Shown: positions 36,275 through 46,811, counted from the stretch's first letter. The stretch: 64,000 nt of DNA from Clostridia bacterium (GCA_017399035.1 JAFQEM010000002.1:27944-91943), one strand, 5' to 3'. Notes: generated by a model not told the origin, from the sequence alone. Numbers and translations: made by a program.

Positions 36275-37909
36275 ATGGTCGAAGCAACTAATTTTATTGA
36301 ACAAATTATAAACGAAGAGTTAGAGAGCGGAAAGGTTAGCGAAGTTTATACTCGTTTTCCCCCCGAACCTAACGGATATCTTCATATCGGGCACGCAAAG
36401 TCTTTGTGCATAAATTTCGGTATGAAAGAAAAATATAACGGAAAGTGCAATCTGTTTTTTGACGACACAAACCCCTCTAAAGAAAAAACCGAATTTGTTG
36501 ACGCTATCAAGGCGGATATCAAATGGTTGGGCTTTGAGTGGGATAAAGAAAATTATGCGTCAGACTATTTTGAAAAAATTTACGATTTTGCCGTAGAACT
36601 AATTAAAAAGGGAAAGGCTTTCGTGTGTGATATGACGCCTGAAGAAATAAGCGCAAACCGTGGAACGCTTACCCAAGCGGGTAAAGAAAGTCCGTGGAGA
36701 AACCGTAGCGTAGAAGAAAACCTTGCGCTCTTTGAAGATATGCGAGCAGGTAAGTTTAAAGACGGCGAAAAATGTTTGCGTGCAAAAATTGATATGGCGT
36801 CGCCTAATATAAATATGCGCGACCCCGTTATTTACAGAATTTTGCACCAAACTCACCATAGAACGGGCGACAAATGGTGCATCTATCCTATGTATGATTA
36901 CGCGCACCCTATTTGCGACTATATGCAAGGGGTAACTCACTCTCTTTGTACGCTTGAGTTTGAAGACCACCGCCCACTTTACGACTGGGTTGGCATAGAA
37001 CTTGGTTTTTCACCCAAGCCCCGCCAAATTGAGTTTGCAAGGCTAAACGTAACTAACCTTGTTATGAGTAAGCGTTACCTTAAAAAACTTGTTGAAGACG
37101 GCTCTGTCGACGGTTGGGACGACCCTAGGATGCCCACTCTCACAGGTTTAAGAAACCGTGGCGTACCTGCAGACGCTCTAAAAGATTTTTGCGCAAGAAT
37201 AGGCGTAAGTAAGGCAAATTCCGAAGTGCAAATTAGTTATCTAGAGGCTTGCATAAGAGAATATCTCAACGCCAACGCTGAACGCGCAATGGGCGTTTTG
37301 AAACCGTTGAAAGTTACAATAACCAACTATCCCGACGGGCAAACCGAACAAGTTGATTTTGAAATCAATCCCAACGAAGAAACCAAGCGTACAAGAAAGA
37401 TTGATTTTTCTAAACATATCTACATTGACGCCGACGATTTTTCGTTAAATCCGCCACCTAAATATTTTAGGTTGAAAAAAGACGGATACGTTAGATTAAA
37501 GAGCGCGTACATTATTAAATGTGATGACGTTTTGACCGATAAAGACGGAAACGTTACTGAAATTTTGTGTTCTTACGTTGAAGATAGTAGAAGTGGAAAC
37601 GACACTTCGGGTATCAAATGCAAGGGCGTTATTCAATGGGTAAACGCAGACACTGCCGTTGATGCTGAAATTCGTAAATACGGTTATCTCTTAAACGACG
37701 AAGAATATTCTGGTCAAGACTTTTCAGAGCGTATGAATAAAAACAGCGTAACCGTTTATAATGGTAAAGTTGAGCCATACGTGTTTGAAAATAGCGACCT
37801 ATCTTATCAACTTATGCGCACAGGATACTTTAAGTTGTTAGAAGTAAATGGTAAAAAGATAGTTAGCGAAATTGTTTCGCTAAAGGATAATTTTAACGTA
37901 AAAAAATAA
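36275..37909 (+). CDS. glnS: Glutaminyl-tRNA synthetase
   Basis: GlnRS charges tRNA-Gln directly, 544 aa. PPEPNGYLHIGHAKSLC holds the HIGH motif and VMSKRYL the KMSKS equivalent; the two-part beta-barrel anticodon domain follows. AAAGG at 36256-36260 and the conserved N terminus favour ATG 36275 over the upstream in-frame start at 36227. GlnRS in Firmicutes is patchy, since many use the GatCAB route; its presence with a tRNA-Gln(CTG) at 55.3 kb points to direct charging. A tandem structured repeat follows its stop immediately. Confidence 0.95.
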   Translation: MVEATNFIEQIINEELESGKVSEVYTRFPPEPNGYLHIGHAKSLCINFGMKEKYNGKCNLFFDDTNPSKEKTEFVDAIKADIKWLGFEWDKENYASDYFEKIYDFAVELIKKGKAFVCDMTPEEISANRGTLTQAGKESPWRNRSVEENLALFEDMRAGKFKDGEKCLRAKIDMASPNINMRDPVIYRILHQTHHRTGDKWCIYPMYDYAHPICDYMQGVTHSLCTLEFEDHRPLYDWVGIELGFSPKPRQIEFARLNVTNLVMSKRYLKKLVEDGSVDGWDDPRMPTLTGLRNRGVPADALKDFCARIGVSKANSEVQISYLEACIREYLNANAERAMGVLKPLKVTITNYPDGQTEQVDFEINPNEETKRTRKIDFSKHIYIDADDFSLNPPPKYFRLKKDGYVRLKSAYIIKCDDVLTDKDGNVTEILCSYVEDSRSGNDTSGIKCKGVIQWVNADTAVDAEIRKYGYLLNDEEYSGQDFSERMNKNSVTVYNGKVEPYVFENSDLSYQLMRTGYFKLLEVNGKKIVSEIVSLKDNFNVKK

Positions 37910-38036
37910 ATTAAACGGCTTATAAACTTCGCATTTCTGCGTTTCTGTTTAGGGTTTTGATTTCGATAACCAAAAAGGTTAATCTCACCCAAAACCCTTC
38001 ACGAGCCTTGAACTGCTCGTTTCTAAACCGTTTAAT
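37910..38036 (+). repeat. Structured 127-bp repeat element, copy B
   Basis: Starts one base after the glnS stop codon with ATTAAACGG and ends with CCGTTTAAT. Hairpins: CGCA-TTTC-TGCG; GGGTTTTG/CAAAACCC enclosing AACC-AAAAA-GGTT; ACGAG/CTCGT. It is followed head-to-tail by copy C with a period of exactly 127 bp and is a diverged homologue of copy A. It could also serve as the end of the glnS transcript. Confidence 0.85.
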
Positions 38037-38163
38037 CATAAGCGATTTATAAACTTCGCATTTCTGCGTTTCTGTTTGGGGTTTTGATTTCGATAACCAA
38101 AAAGGTTAATCTCACCCAAAACCCTTCACGAGCCTTGAACTGCTTGATTCTAATCCGTTTAAT
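38037..38163 (+). repeat. Structured 127-bp repeat element, copy C (tandem)
   Basis: Nearly identical to copy B over its last 116 bases (A/G change before GGGTTTTG, three changes near the right end). Its left terminus has decayed (no ATTAAACGG) while the right CCGTTTAAT is intact (38155-38163). Confidence 0.85.
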
Positions 38164-38236
38164 GCGTCTAACCCCTTAATCTTTAAGGGGACATAATTAG
38201 ATTGACGCGCTACGAAATAGTGCGTTTAACCCCTTA
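38164..38236 (+). other. Folded leader region before the alcohol dehydrogenase gene
   Basis: GCGTCTAA pairs with TTAGA-TT-GACGC around an inner perfect stem CCCCTTAA-TCT-TTAAGGGG. The right side overlaps a second stem, ACGCGCTA-CGAAA-TAGTGCGT. A 15-base direct repeat, GCGT(C/T)TAACCCCTTA, occurs at 38164 and 38222. The two stems compete for the same bases, which could be regulatory. No known riboswitch was recognised. Confidence 0.5.
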
Positions 38237-38255
38237 TTTATTGATAGGTGTAAAG

Positions 38256-39425
38256 ATGTTAGATTTTATTTATAATACCCCAACTAAAGTTTTTTTTGGT
38301 AAAGACACTCACAAACAAGTTGGCAAAATTATTGCTGATTACGGCTATAAAAAAATAATGATGCAATATGGCAAAGGCAGTATCAAAAAAAGCGGTCTTT
38401 ACGACGAAATAATGCAATCTCTAAACGAATATAAAATAACCGTGGTTGAAAAGGGTGGCGTTGAGCCTAACCCCAAACTTTCTTTCGTTAGAGATGCAGT
38501 AAAAATTGCAAAAGAAGAAGAGATAGAACTTATACTTGCCGTTGGCGGTGGTAGTACGCTTGATTCGTGTAAGGCAACTGCGCTTGGGGCTAAATATGAT
38601 GGCGACGTTTGGGATTTTAATATAGGTAAAGCGGTTGCAAAAGACGCTCTTCCCGTCGCTTGCATTTTAACACACTCTGCAGCGGGCAGTGAAATGAGTA
38701 ATTCCGCCGTGCTTACCAACAGCGAAATCAATATGAAAAAGGGTATATCCACAGAGTTTAACAGATGTAAGTTTGCAATTATGAACCCCGAACTTACTTA
38801 CACCGTAAGTAAATACCAAACGGCTTGCGGAATAGTGGATATGATGACCCACACTATGGAAAGATATTTTACAGCATGTCCTGAAACGGATATAACTGAT
38901 AGAATAGCCGAAGGTTTGCTTAAATCTATAATGGAAAATGCAAAAATCGTTATGGAAAATCCTACCGATTATAACGCAAGGGCAAATTTGATGTGGGCGT
39001 CTTCACTTGCTCACAATGGGCTTACCGGTTGTGGAAGAGAAAATTTTCTTGCCGTTCACCAGTTAGAACACGCAGTAAGTGGAATTTACGACCAAGTTGC
39101 GCACGGTGCAGGTCTTGCGGTAATTTATCCTGAATGGGGTAAATACGTTTGCAAGTATGCGCCAGCACGCTTTGCACAGTTTGCTCGCAGGGTTATGGAC
39201 GTTGTTGAAAGCGACGATTTAACGGCAGGACTTTTAGGTATGCAAGAACTTCGTGAATTTTTCAATTCTATCGGTATGCCAAAAACACTTGCGGAATTTG
39301 GTATAGAAAAAGATAATTCAGATAAACTTGCGCTTTCTTGCACGCTAAATAAAAGCAGAACGATAAAAAATTATATTCCGCTTGGATATCAAGAATGTAA
39401 AGAAATATTTGAAATGTGTTATTAA
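38256..39425 (+). CDS. Iron-containing alcohol dehydrogenase (butanol-dehydrogenase-like)
   Basis: A 389-aa group III NAD(P)-dependent alcohol dehydrogenase, probably reducing aldehydes in fermentation. GGGSTLDSCKATALG binds the nucleotide; the iron ligands lie in DMMTHTMERYF and HQLEHAVSGIYDQVAHGAGL. The TTPKV..-type start (NTPTKVFFGKDT) is characteristic of the BdhA/YqhD-like group. AGGTG 5 bp upstream supports ATG 38256; the earlier in-frame ATT/TTG region lies in the folded leader. It is a single gene with its own terminator. Confidence 0.92.
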   Translation: MLDFIYNTPTKVFFGKDTHKQVGKIIADYGYKKIMMQYGKGSIKKSGLYDEIMQSLNEYKITVVEKGGVEPNPKLSFVRDAVKIAKEEEIELILAVGGGSTLDSCKATALGAKYDGDVWDFNIGKAVAKDALPVACILTHSAAGSEMSNSAVLTNSEINMKKGISTEFNRCKFAIMNPELTYTVSKYQTACGIVDMMTHTMERYFTACPETDITDRIAEGLLKSIMENAKIVMENPTDYNARANLMWASSLAHNGLTGCGRENFLAVHQLEHAVSGIYDQVAHGAGLAVIYPEWGKYVCKYAPARFAQFARRVMDVVESDDLTAGLLGMQELREFFNSIGMPKTLAEFGIEKDNSDKLALSCTLNKSRTIKNYIPLGYQECKEIFEMCY

Positions 39426-39426
39426 A

Positions 39427-39463
39427 AGATAAAGGACGCACCGTAACGGCGCGCCCTTTATCT
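39427..39463 (+). terminator. Hairpin after the alcohol dehydrogenase
   Basis: AGATAAAGG...CCTTTATCT with inner GC pairs forms a long stem. There is no strong T tail, so termination is probable but not certain. Confidence 0.6.
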
Positions 39464-39490
39464 ATTTGGAGAACTTAAAACGAATAAAAA

Positions 39491-40162
39491 CTAAAATATC
39501 TCTCTTATTGCAAGCGTTTCACCGCTAAAACCGTCAATAAGCAAGGCTTTTAGATTGCCGTTGCCACTTGCAAAACCAACGTACCAATAGGGTTTTTGGT
39601 TTTTTACAACGATACGAGCGTAAATTTCAGCGTTAAAATTTCCGTCTTTGTCGGTGTAAGCGTTTACAAGTTCTTTCTGGTTTGTATAAAGTTGGTCAAG
39701 CGCACCTTTATAATCCATAGTTTTTTCAGGTACTGTGTTTTTCATAATTACCGTTTCTGAAAGAGAACCGCTTGAAACTGTAACTGAAAAATCCTTACAG
39801 TCAAAGTTTTCAATTTCTACGCTTGCCGTCACAGAGTGTGTTACTGGGTTTAACTTAAAATTTAATTCGTAATCTACGTCGTTAAAACTAAAGTTTAACA
39901 AGTAAGTGGCGTTTTCGGTTTCTTTATTTTCAAGTTTGAAAACTAGCGACCATACTTTAGAGCCTATCGCACCGTCGTTATTATATGGTGTTTCTCTAAA
40001 CCCGTAACAAGATTTTAAGTGAAAATTTTCACTTGTTCCCTCAAAAATGCAACACCGCAGTTCGCTGACGAGTTCGTATAAGGGGTTTTCTTTTTTACAA
40101 CCCACAAAAAACACTGCAAAAACACTTAAAACTAAACAAGTACAAAACAAAATTTTTTTCAT
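39491..40162 (-). CDS. Lipoprotein of unknown function
   Basis: A 223-aa protein with a type II signal peptide: MKKILF, a hydrophobic stretch and the lipobox FFVGC with Cys at residue 21. It is thus anchored to the outer face of the membrane. The mature part contains beta-rich segments (YLLNFSFNDVDYELNFKLN) and a C-terminal half with AYTDKDGNFNAEIYARIVV. I recognise no family. It is divergent from a membrane-anchored protein, with a GGATGGTG ribosome site before the ATG. Confidence 0.75.
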   Translation of the reverse strand: MKKILFCTCLVLSVFAVFFVGCKKENPLYELVSELRCCIFEGTSENFHLKSCYGFRETPYNNDGAIGSKVWSLVFKLENKETENATYLLNFSFNDVDYELNFKLNPVTHSVTASVEIENFDCKDFSVTVSSGSLSETVIMKNTVPEKTMDYKGALDQLYTNQKELVNAYTDKDGNFNAEIYARIVVKNQKPYWYVGFASGNGNLKALLIDGFSGETLAIREIF

Positions 40163-40317
40163 TTAATCACCATCCGTTGATGTATGATATGCTTATAAAT
40201 CAAAGATAATACTATAAATATTAAAAATAATATGATAAAATATGGTTAAAGTATTGATTTTTTGTATAAACTTTGATAAAATAATAAAAATTACTTTTAG
40301 ACGGAAGGGCATACGCA

Positions 40318-40896
40318 TTGAAGAAACTCGTTATTAAGACAATCTGTATAACGCTTGCATCTTTAATCGGCGCAATGATAATTGCGGCGAGTGCAACAAT
40401 GCTTTTCGCGCCCGCTTGGGTTGGGCGACAGTTTGACGGCGCAGGAAATTACTCCGCGTCCGTTTTCTTTTATGAAAAACAGTATCAAAAGACGGGCAAC
40501 GTTTACGACCTAAACACTTTGGTTCTAAAACTTGATATAAAAAACGACAGCGTAAGGGCGGAAAAATATTATAGCGAAATTTTGCGCCATAAAGATTTTT
40601 CTAAAATAGTTGACGGTTGGAAGGTTTCTACCACCATAAGCGCAAACGACTATTATAACGGAAACTACGTTTTGGTGCTTGCTGAAAACGGAAAGTTTTT
40701 AAATGCGCTCTCTTACGCCGTAAATTGCGTTGGAAGTGAATATCTAAAAAACAATCCTATGCAAGTGCTAATATATTCTTATTTGACCGCTGATATGACC
40801 CAAGAAAAACAAGCGGTAATAGAAGCGCTTGACAACTTAAGCGTGCAAAATAGCCTTGTGTTGGCTGACAAAACTCACGTTGAAAATTTGATATAA
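40318..40896 (+). CDS. Membrane-anchored protein of unknown function, TTG start
   Basis: A 192-aa protein with one N-terminal membrane segment (IGAMIIAASATMLFAPAW, about residues 17-34) and a helical extracytoplasmic part in which a tetratricopeptide-like pattern can be seen (ASVFFYEKQYQKTGNVYDLN, RAEKYYSEILRHKDFSKI). The only good start is TTG at 40318, with GGAAGGG 8-15 bp upstream giving MKKLVIKT. It lies 47 bp before guaB. Function unknown. Confidence 0.68.
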   Translation: MKKLVIKTICITLASLIGAMIIAASATMLFAPAWVGRQFDGAGNYSASVFFYEKQYQKTGNVYDLNTLVLKLDIKNDSVRAEKYYSEILRHKDFSKIVDGWKVSTTISANDYYNGNYVLVLAENGKFLNALSYAVNCVGSEYLKNNPMQVLIYSYLTADMTQEKQAVIEALDNLSVQNSLVLADKTHVENLI

Positions 40897-40922
40897 AATT
40901 ACTATTACATAATACATTATGA

Positions 40923-42398
<1,476 letters not shown>

Positions 42399-42401
42399 TA
42401 T

Positions 42402-42432
42402 TAAACCCCTTGCAACTCGCAAGGGGTTTTTA
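42402..42432 (+). terminator. Terminator after guaB
   Basis: AAACCCCTTGC and GCAAGGGGTTT pair perfectly over a short loop, followed by TTTTT. Confidence 0.92.
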
Positions 42433-42458
42433 AGTATGCAAATATTTATATAAAACTG

Positions 42459-42487
42459 TTTACTTAATTTAAAAAATATTGTAAAAT
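42459..42487 (+). promoter_or_regulatory. Promoter of the CPBP protease gene (leaderless)
   Basis: TTTACT (42459-42464), a 17-bp spacer and TAAAAT (42482-42487). Only 6 bases separate the -10 from the ATG at 42494, so transcription should begin at or next to the start codon. Confidence 0.62.
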
Positions 42488-42493
42488 ATTCGT

Positions 42494-43387
42494 ATGAATA
42501 AAAATTCTAGTTTGATTAAAAAATCCCCTTATTTTGGCGGAATGGCGTTTATGGCAATGATTGCCCTTTACGTTTTAATAAGTTACATAGGGCAGGCAAT
42601 ATGTATGGCAATTTTCCCTGACGGTGGGGCTGTTTATATTGCAATTTGCTCAACCTTTTCGGTGTTGGCTATGCTTTTAGTAACTTGCTTTTTTGCCTTA
42701 AAAACCAACCTTTCCCCAAACGAAATTACAGGGCTAAAAAAATTTAATCCTATATACTTATTGTTTGCAATGATGCTCTCATTAGGTATGTTTTTCGGCT
42801 TGGGTTTTGTAAATTCTGCGTTTATAGAATTGCTTTCAAAATTTGGCGTAACTGTTGGCTCTGCGCAAATACCATTAGATAATTTAGGTCAATACGTGGG
42901 TTTTTCAATAATACTTGCGCTGTTGCCTGCGCTTTTAGAAGAAATCTTTTTCCGTGGGCTAATTTTAGGCAGTCTTAAAAAAGTAAAAACGGTTTATGCC
43001 GTTATAGCGGTTAGTTTATGTTTTGCGCTATATCATAGTTCTGCAACGCAACTTATTTATCAGTTTATTTACGGTGTAGGTTTTTGTTTGCTCTATCTAG
43101 CGTCTGACAGCGTAATTCCCTGTGTAATGGCTCATTTTATAAATAATTTTGCAATTTTAACTATAGAATACACGGGCGCAATCTTTGACCTTGCAAATCC
43201 GTGGTTAATTGTTTGCGGTATACTTGTGCTTGTTGCCTTCTTTTTCTTTACCGTGCGTTCGGTTTGTAATAAAAATAATAGTAAAGAAAAAACGGATAGT
43301 GTAAAGAGTTTTTATTTTCCTTTCGGTATTTGTGGTTTACTTATTTGCGCCGTTTTAATAATCGGTGGCTTATTTTTGGGTGCTTAA
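42494..43387 (+). CDS. CPBP-family intramembrane metalloprotease
   Basis: A 297-aa membrane protein of the CPBP/Abi (CAAX protease and bacteriocin-processing) family, with about eight helices. The three catalytic motifs are present: LLEEIFFRG (Glu-Glu and Arg), ALYHSS (His) and MAHFINN (His/Asn). A duplicated hydrophobic pattern and a charged loop (NKNNSKEKTDS) precede the last helix. No ribosome site is visible; the -10 box lies 6 bp upstream. The substrate is unknown. rlmH starts 1 bp after the stop. Confidence 0.87.
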   Translation: MNKNSSLIKKSPYFGGMAFMAMIALYVLISYIGQAICMAIFPDGGAVYIAICSTFSVLAMLLVTCFFALKTNLSPNEITGLKKFNPIYLLFAMMLSLGMFFGLGFVNSAFIELLSKFGVTVGSAQIPLDNLGQYVGFSIILALLPALLEEIFFRGLILGSLKKVKTVYAVIAVSLCFALYHSSATQLIYQFIYGVGFCLLYLASDSVIPCVMAHFINNFAILTIEYTGAIFDLANPWLIVCGILVLVAFFFFTVRSVCNKNNSKEKTDSVKSFYFPFGICGLLICAVLIIGGLFLGA

Positions 43388-43388
43388 A

Positions 43389-43862
43389 ATGATAAAAGTT
43401 AATTTAGTTGCGGTTGGCAAGGTTAAAGAAAAATATTTTGCCGACGGAATTAGTGAATATTCTAAACGACTTTCACGCTTTTGTGAATTTAAAATAATTG
43501 AAGTTGCTGAAGAAAATTATCAAAAGGCAGACGACGGTTTGGTTAGCGTTATAAAAGAAAAAGAGAGTGAAAGAATTTTGCCTCACCTTAAAGGGTTTGT
43601 TTTTGCAATGGCGATAGAGGGCGAAAAACTATCGAGTGAAAAATTTGCGTCAACTCTTAAAAATTTATCTAATAGAGGTGTGGGCGTAATAACTTTTGTA
43701 ATAGGCGGTTCTTACGGCCTATCCGACCAAGTTAAAAAGAGAGCGGATAAACTTTTATCTTTTTCTGATATGACCTTTCCGCATACCCTTTTTAGGCTTA
43801 TGCTAACCGAACAAATTTACCGTGCGTTTTCTATAAACGGGGGTAGCGCATACCATAAATAA
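43389..43862 (+). CDS. rlmH: 23S rRNA pseudouridine-1915 N3-methyltransferase
   Basis: RlmH, a SPOUT-class enzyme, methylates pseudouridine 1915 in helix 69 of 23S rRNA. The ATG at 43389 gives 157 aa, exactly the usual size, beginning MIKVNLVAVGKVKEKY; the frame is open back into the previous gene. FVIGGSYGLSD is the SAM knot region, and the conserved end EQIYRAFSINGGSAYHK is complete. Confidence 0.96.
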   Translation: MIKVNLVAVGKVKEKYFADGISEYSKRLSRFCEFKIIEVAEENYQKADDGLVSVIKEKESERILPHLKGFVFAMAIEGEKLSSEKFASTLKNLSNRGVGVITFVIGGSYGLSDQVKKRADKLLSFSDMTFPHTLFRLMLTEQIYRAFSINGGSAYHK

Positions 43863-43877
43863 TTCATACCATATAGT

Positions 43878-44666
43878 ATGAATATTCTAGATGAACTTGA
43901 TATTTTTTACGACCATTACTGTGGCGAAAAGGGTATTATAGGTTACAGCAGATTAAATAAACCTATTTACCGTTTTTCTTTGAGAAAAACCTTTTACCCA
44001 ACGGTTATAGTTCAATGCGCAATGCACGCAAGAGAGTATATTACAACATATCTATGCTTAAAACTAATTGAAAGGTTTAATTTGTTTGGTAAGGTTGGCA
44101 CGGTGCATTTTATACCTGCAGTAAATCCTGACGGCATAGAGATTGCACTAACTAAAAAGCCTTTATATAAAGCAAATTTTGCAGGCGTTGACCTTAACGT
44201 AAACTTTGACGCAAAGTGGGGCAAGGGCGAAAAAAATCTATTCAAAAAAGGCGACGAAAATTTTGTTGGAAACTATCCTTTTTGTGAACCTGAAAGTAAG
44301 GCGTTAAGAAATTTTACCCTTTCGCTAAATCCGCAATTAACTATAAGTTTTCATTCTAAAGGGCAAGAGATTTACTGGGAATTTTGTCAAAGCGGATACG
44401 AGCGTGCAAGAGATAGGCAAATTGCAAAGTCTGCAAAACAAGTTACCGGTTATAAAATTAAATCTACACCAAATTCTTGTGGTGGATATAAAGACTGGTG
44501 TGTTCAAAAACTAAAAATACCTGCGCTTACGGTAGAAGTCGGTAACGACGCTTTAGCGCACCCACTAGGCAAAGAAAACCTAGAAGAAATTTATCAGCAA
44601 AACAAAGATTTGCTTTTTGCCGTTATAAAGCGGTATATGGAGTTAAAATGCAAGAAAAATTTATGA
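43878..44666 (+). CDS. M14-family zinc carboxypeptidase
   Basis: A 262-aa metallopeptidase without a signal peptide. Zinc ligands are seen in CAMHAREYITT (His and Glu) and SFHSKGQEIYW (His). VDLNVNFDAKWG contains the Asn of the substrate site, and LTVEVGNDAL holds the catalytic Glu. Related intracellular enzymes trim murein peptides, so recycling of wall tripeptides or gamma-glutamyl-diaminopimelate is possible, but this is inference. It overlaps tadA by 19 bp and has no clear ribosome site. Confidence 0.85.
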   Translation: MNILDELDIFYDHYCGEKGIIGYSRLNKPIYRFSLRKTFYPTVIVQCAMHAREYITTYLCLKLIERFNLFGKVGTVHFIPAVNPDGIEIALTKKPLYKANFAGVDLNVNFDAKWGKGEKNLFKKGDENFVGNYPFCEPESKALRNFTLSLNPQLTISFHSKGQEIYWEFCQSGYERARDRQIAKSAKQVTGYKIKSTPNSCGGYKDWCVQKLKIPALTVEVGNDALAHPLGKENLEEIYQQNKDLLFAVIKRYMELKCKKNL

Positions 44667-45109
44667 ACGTGGCTATCAAAGAGGCGTTAAAAGCAAAAGA
44701 GAAAGATGAAGTGCCTATAGGCGCGGTGATTGTAATTGACGGCAAAATTATATCAAGGGCGCACAATTTAATGGAAAAAACACAACTTGCAACCGCACAC
44801 GCAGAAGTTTTAGCAATAAATAAGGCTTGCAAAAAACTTAAAAGTTGGAGACTTGATAACGCCGAAATGTATATAACGGTAGAACCTTGCGCAATGTGTG
44901 CAGGCGCAATAGCAAACGCGAGGATAAAAAAAGTTTATTTTGGCGCATATGAAAGCAAAAGCGGTTGTGCGGAAAGCAAATATAAGGTTCTTTCCGATAA
45001 CGGGCTTAACCACAGTGTTGAATATTGTGGAGGAATTAAGCAAGAAATTTGTGCAAATATAATAAAAAATTATTTTAAATCCAAGAGAATCAAAAAAAGC
45101 CTTGACTAA
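44648..45109 (+). CDS. tadA: tRNA-specific adenosine deaminase
   Basis: TadA deaminates wobble A34 to inosine in tRNA-Arg(ACG), which is essential. The 153-aa protein has the zinc/catalytic HAEVLAI (His, Glu) and PCAMCAGAI (two Cys) motifs and VPIGAVIV near the N terminus. TGGAG precedes the ATG; the start is inside the end of the carboxypeptidase gene. The lysine-rich tail is usual. Confidence 0.95.
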   Translation: MQEKFMNVAIKEALKAKEKDEVPIGAVIVIDGKIISRAHNLMEKTQLATAHAEVLAINKACKKLKSWRLDNAEMYITVEPCAMCAGAIANARIKKVYFGAYESKSGCAESKYKVLSDNGLNHSVEYCGGIKQEICANIIKNYFKSKRIKKSLD

Positions 45110-45130
45110 AAACAAGATAAGTTATAAAAT
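45102..45130 (+). promoter_or_regulatory. Promoter of prs
   Basis: TTGACT (45102-45107), overlapping the tadA stop codon, a 17-bp spacer and TAAAAT (45125-45130). Confidence 0.6.
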
Positions 45131-45176
45131 ATAAAAGTACTATATGTACATAAAGTTACATTAGGAGAAAGATAAA

Positions 45177-46130
45177 ATGATTACACACGGCAACACTATC
45201 GAAGTTATTGCAGGCAACTCAAACAGACCTTTGGCTGAAGCGGTTGCAAAAGAACTTGGCTTATCTTTAAGCGAAGCAGAAGTTGGCAAGTTTTCGGATG
45301 GGGAAATTAGTATAACTCTTCCTCAAACAGTTAGAGGTAGAGACGTATTTATAGTTCAATCAACCTCTATCCCCGTAAACGACAACCTTATGGAATTGCT
45401 TATTATGATTGACGCTTGTAAAAGGGCGTCTGCAGGCAGAATAACTGCAGTTATCCCTTATTTTGGTTACGCAAGGCAAGACAGAAAGGCTCGTCCTAGA
45501 GACCCGATTACGGCAAAACTAGTTGCAGATATTTTAACTAGCGCAGGCGCAGACAGAGTTCTTACTATGGACCTTCACGCAGCGCAAATTCAAGGATTTT
45601 TCGATATCCCAGTAGACCACCTTTACGGCGCGCCTATTCTTGCAAGATACTTTAAGAACAAGATGAACGAAGACTGGGTTGTCGTTTCACCTGACGTAGG
45701 TAGTGTTGGTAGAGCAAGAAACTTTGCATCAAGGGTAAACGCTTCACTTGCAATAGTAGACAAGCGTCGCCCCAAAGCAAACGCTATAGAAGTTATGAAC
45801 GTTATCGGCGACGTAAAAGGCAAGTCTTGCATAATGGTTGACGATATGATAGATACCGCTGGTACTATTTGTCAAGGTGCAGAGGCTCTTGTTAAAAACG
45901 GAGCAAAAGAAGTTTATGCTTGCTGTACGCACGGCGTGTTGAGTGGACCTGCTATGGAAAGGCTTATAGCATCACCCATTAAGCAAATAGTCGTTTTAGA
46001 TACTATAAATATGCCTGAACACGTTAGAAATAATCCGAAGATTAAAGTATTGTCAGTTGCAAAACTAGTTGCAAAGGCAATCAACACCATTTACTCTGAT
46101 ACTTCGTTGTCGGCAATTTACGAAGACTAA
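45177..46130 (+). CDS. prs: Ribose-phosphate pyrophosphokinase (PRPP synthetase)
   Basis: Prs makes PRPP, the substrate of PurF. At 317 aa it is the normal class I form. [20 protein letters not shown] contains the catalytic His/flap region and [13 protein letters not shown] the PRPP loop. AGGAGA lies before the ATG. It is followed by pth and mfd, the usual Firmicutes order, though a hairpin terminator separates prs from pth. Confidence 0.97.
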   Translation: MITHGNTIEVIAGNSNRPLAEAVAKELGLSLSEAEVGKFSDGEISITLPQTVRGRDVFIVQSTSIPVNDNLMELLIMIDACKRASAGRITAVIPYFGYARQDRKARPRDPITAKLVADILTSAGADRVLTMDLHAAQIQGFFDIPVDHLYGAPILARYFKNKMNEDWVVVSPDVGSVGRARNFASRVNASLAIVDKRRPKANAIEVMNVIGDVKGKSCIMVDDMIDTAGTICQGAEALVKNGAKEVYACCTHGVLSGPAMERLIASPIKQIVVLDTINMPEHVRNNPKIKVLSVAKLVAKAINTIYSDTSLSAIYED

Positions 46131-46159
46131 CTTCAACAAAAATACAAATTAACTAAAGA

Positions 46160-46189
46160 GAAAGCCGTTTGTAAAAAACGGCTTTTTTA
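46160..46189 (+). terminator. Terminator between prs and pth
   Basis: AAAGCCGTTT and AACGGCTTT pair, with a T-run after the stem; it ends 2 bp before the pth ribosome site. Confidence 0.85.
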
Positions 46190-46201
46190 GTGGAGAAGAA
46201 T

Positions 46202-46774
46202 ATGAAACTTATCGTTGGACTGGGCAACCCTGATGATAAATATAAAAACACCTTTCACAATCTAGGTTTTATGGCGGTTGACGGGGCGGCGGAACTTTTA
46301 GGCGCACAATTTACTAAAGAAAAATGTCGCGCTAAAATTGCTGAACTTTCCGTTGGCGGTCAAAAGGTTATATTAGCAAAGCCACAAACTTATATGAATT
46401 TAAGCGGAGAGAGCGTTAGGGAACTCGTATCTTTTTTTAAGATACCTATGGAAGACCTTTTGGTTATTTACGACGATTTTGATTTAACCAAAGGCGCGCT
46501 TCGTATCCGAGAAAGTGGTTCGGCTGGTACGCATAACGGTATGCGCAATATTATAGCCGAACTTGGCAAAAGCAACTTTGCACGTGTAAGAATAGGTTTT
46601 AAGCCCACGGAAAACACGCCTATTCCATTGATAAATTTAGTTCTTTCAGGTATTAAAGAAGAAGATAAAGCGCTTTTTGAAAAGGCGGTGTTGTCTGCCT
46701 CAAAAGCCGTCGTAGATTTTGCAAAAGGCATTAGTCTACAAAACATAATGCAAGCGTACAATTCAAAGGGCTAA
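46202..46774 (+). CDS. pth: Peptidyl-tRNA hydrolase
   Basis: Pth releases peptides from prematurely dropped peptidyl-tRNA. The ATG at 46202 with TGGAGAAG just upstream gives 190 aa; the frame opens at a GTG at 46190 that is part of the ribosome site. GLGNPDDKYKNTFHNLGFM contains the catalytic His, KPQTYMNLSG and VIYDDFDLTKGALRI follow, and GSAGTHNGMRNI is conserved. Confidence 0.96.
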   Translation: MKLIVGLGNPDDKYKNTFHNLGFMAVDGAAELLGAQFTKEKCRAKIAELSVGGQKVILAKPQTYMNLSGESVRELVSFFKIPMEDLLVIYDDFDLTKGALRIRESGSAGTHNGMRNIIAELGKSNFARVRIGFKPTENTPIPLINLVLSGIKEEDKALFEKAVLSASKAVVDFAKGISLQNIMQAYNSKG

Positions 46775-46811
46775 TTTTAATAAAACTTAACTCTCAAGCG
46801 AGAATTTTTAT

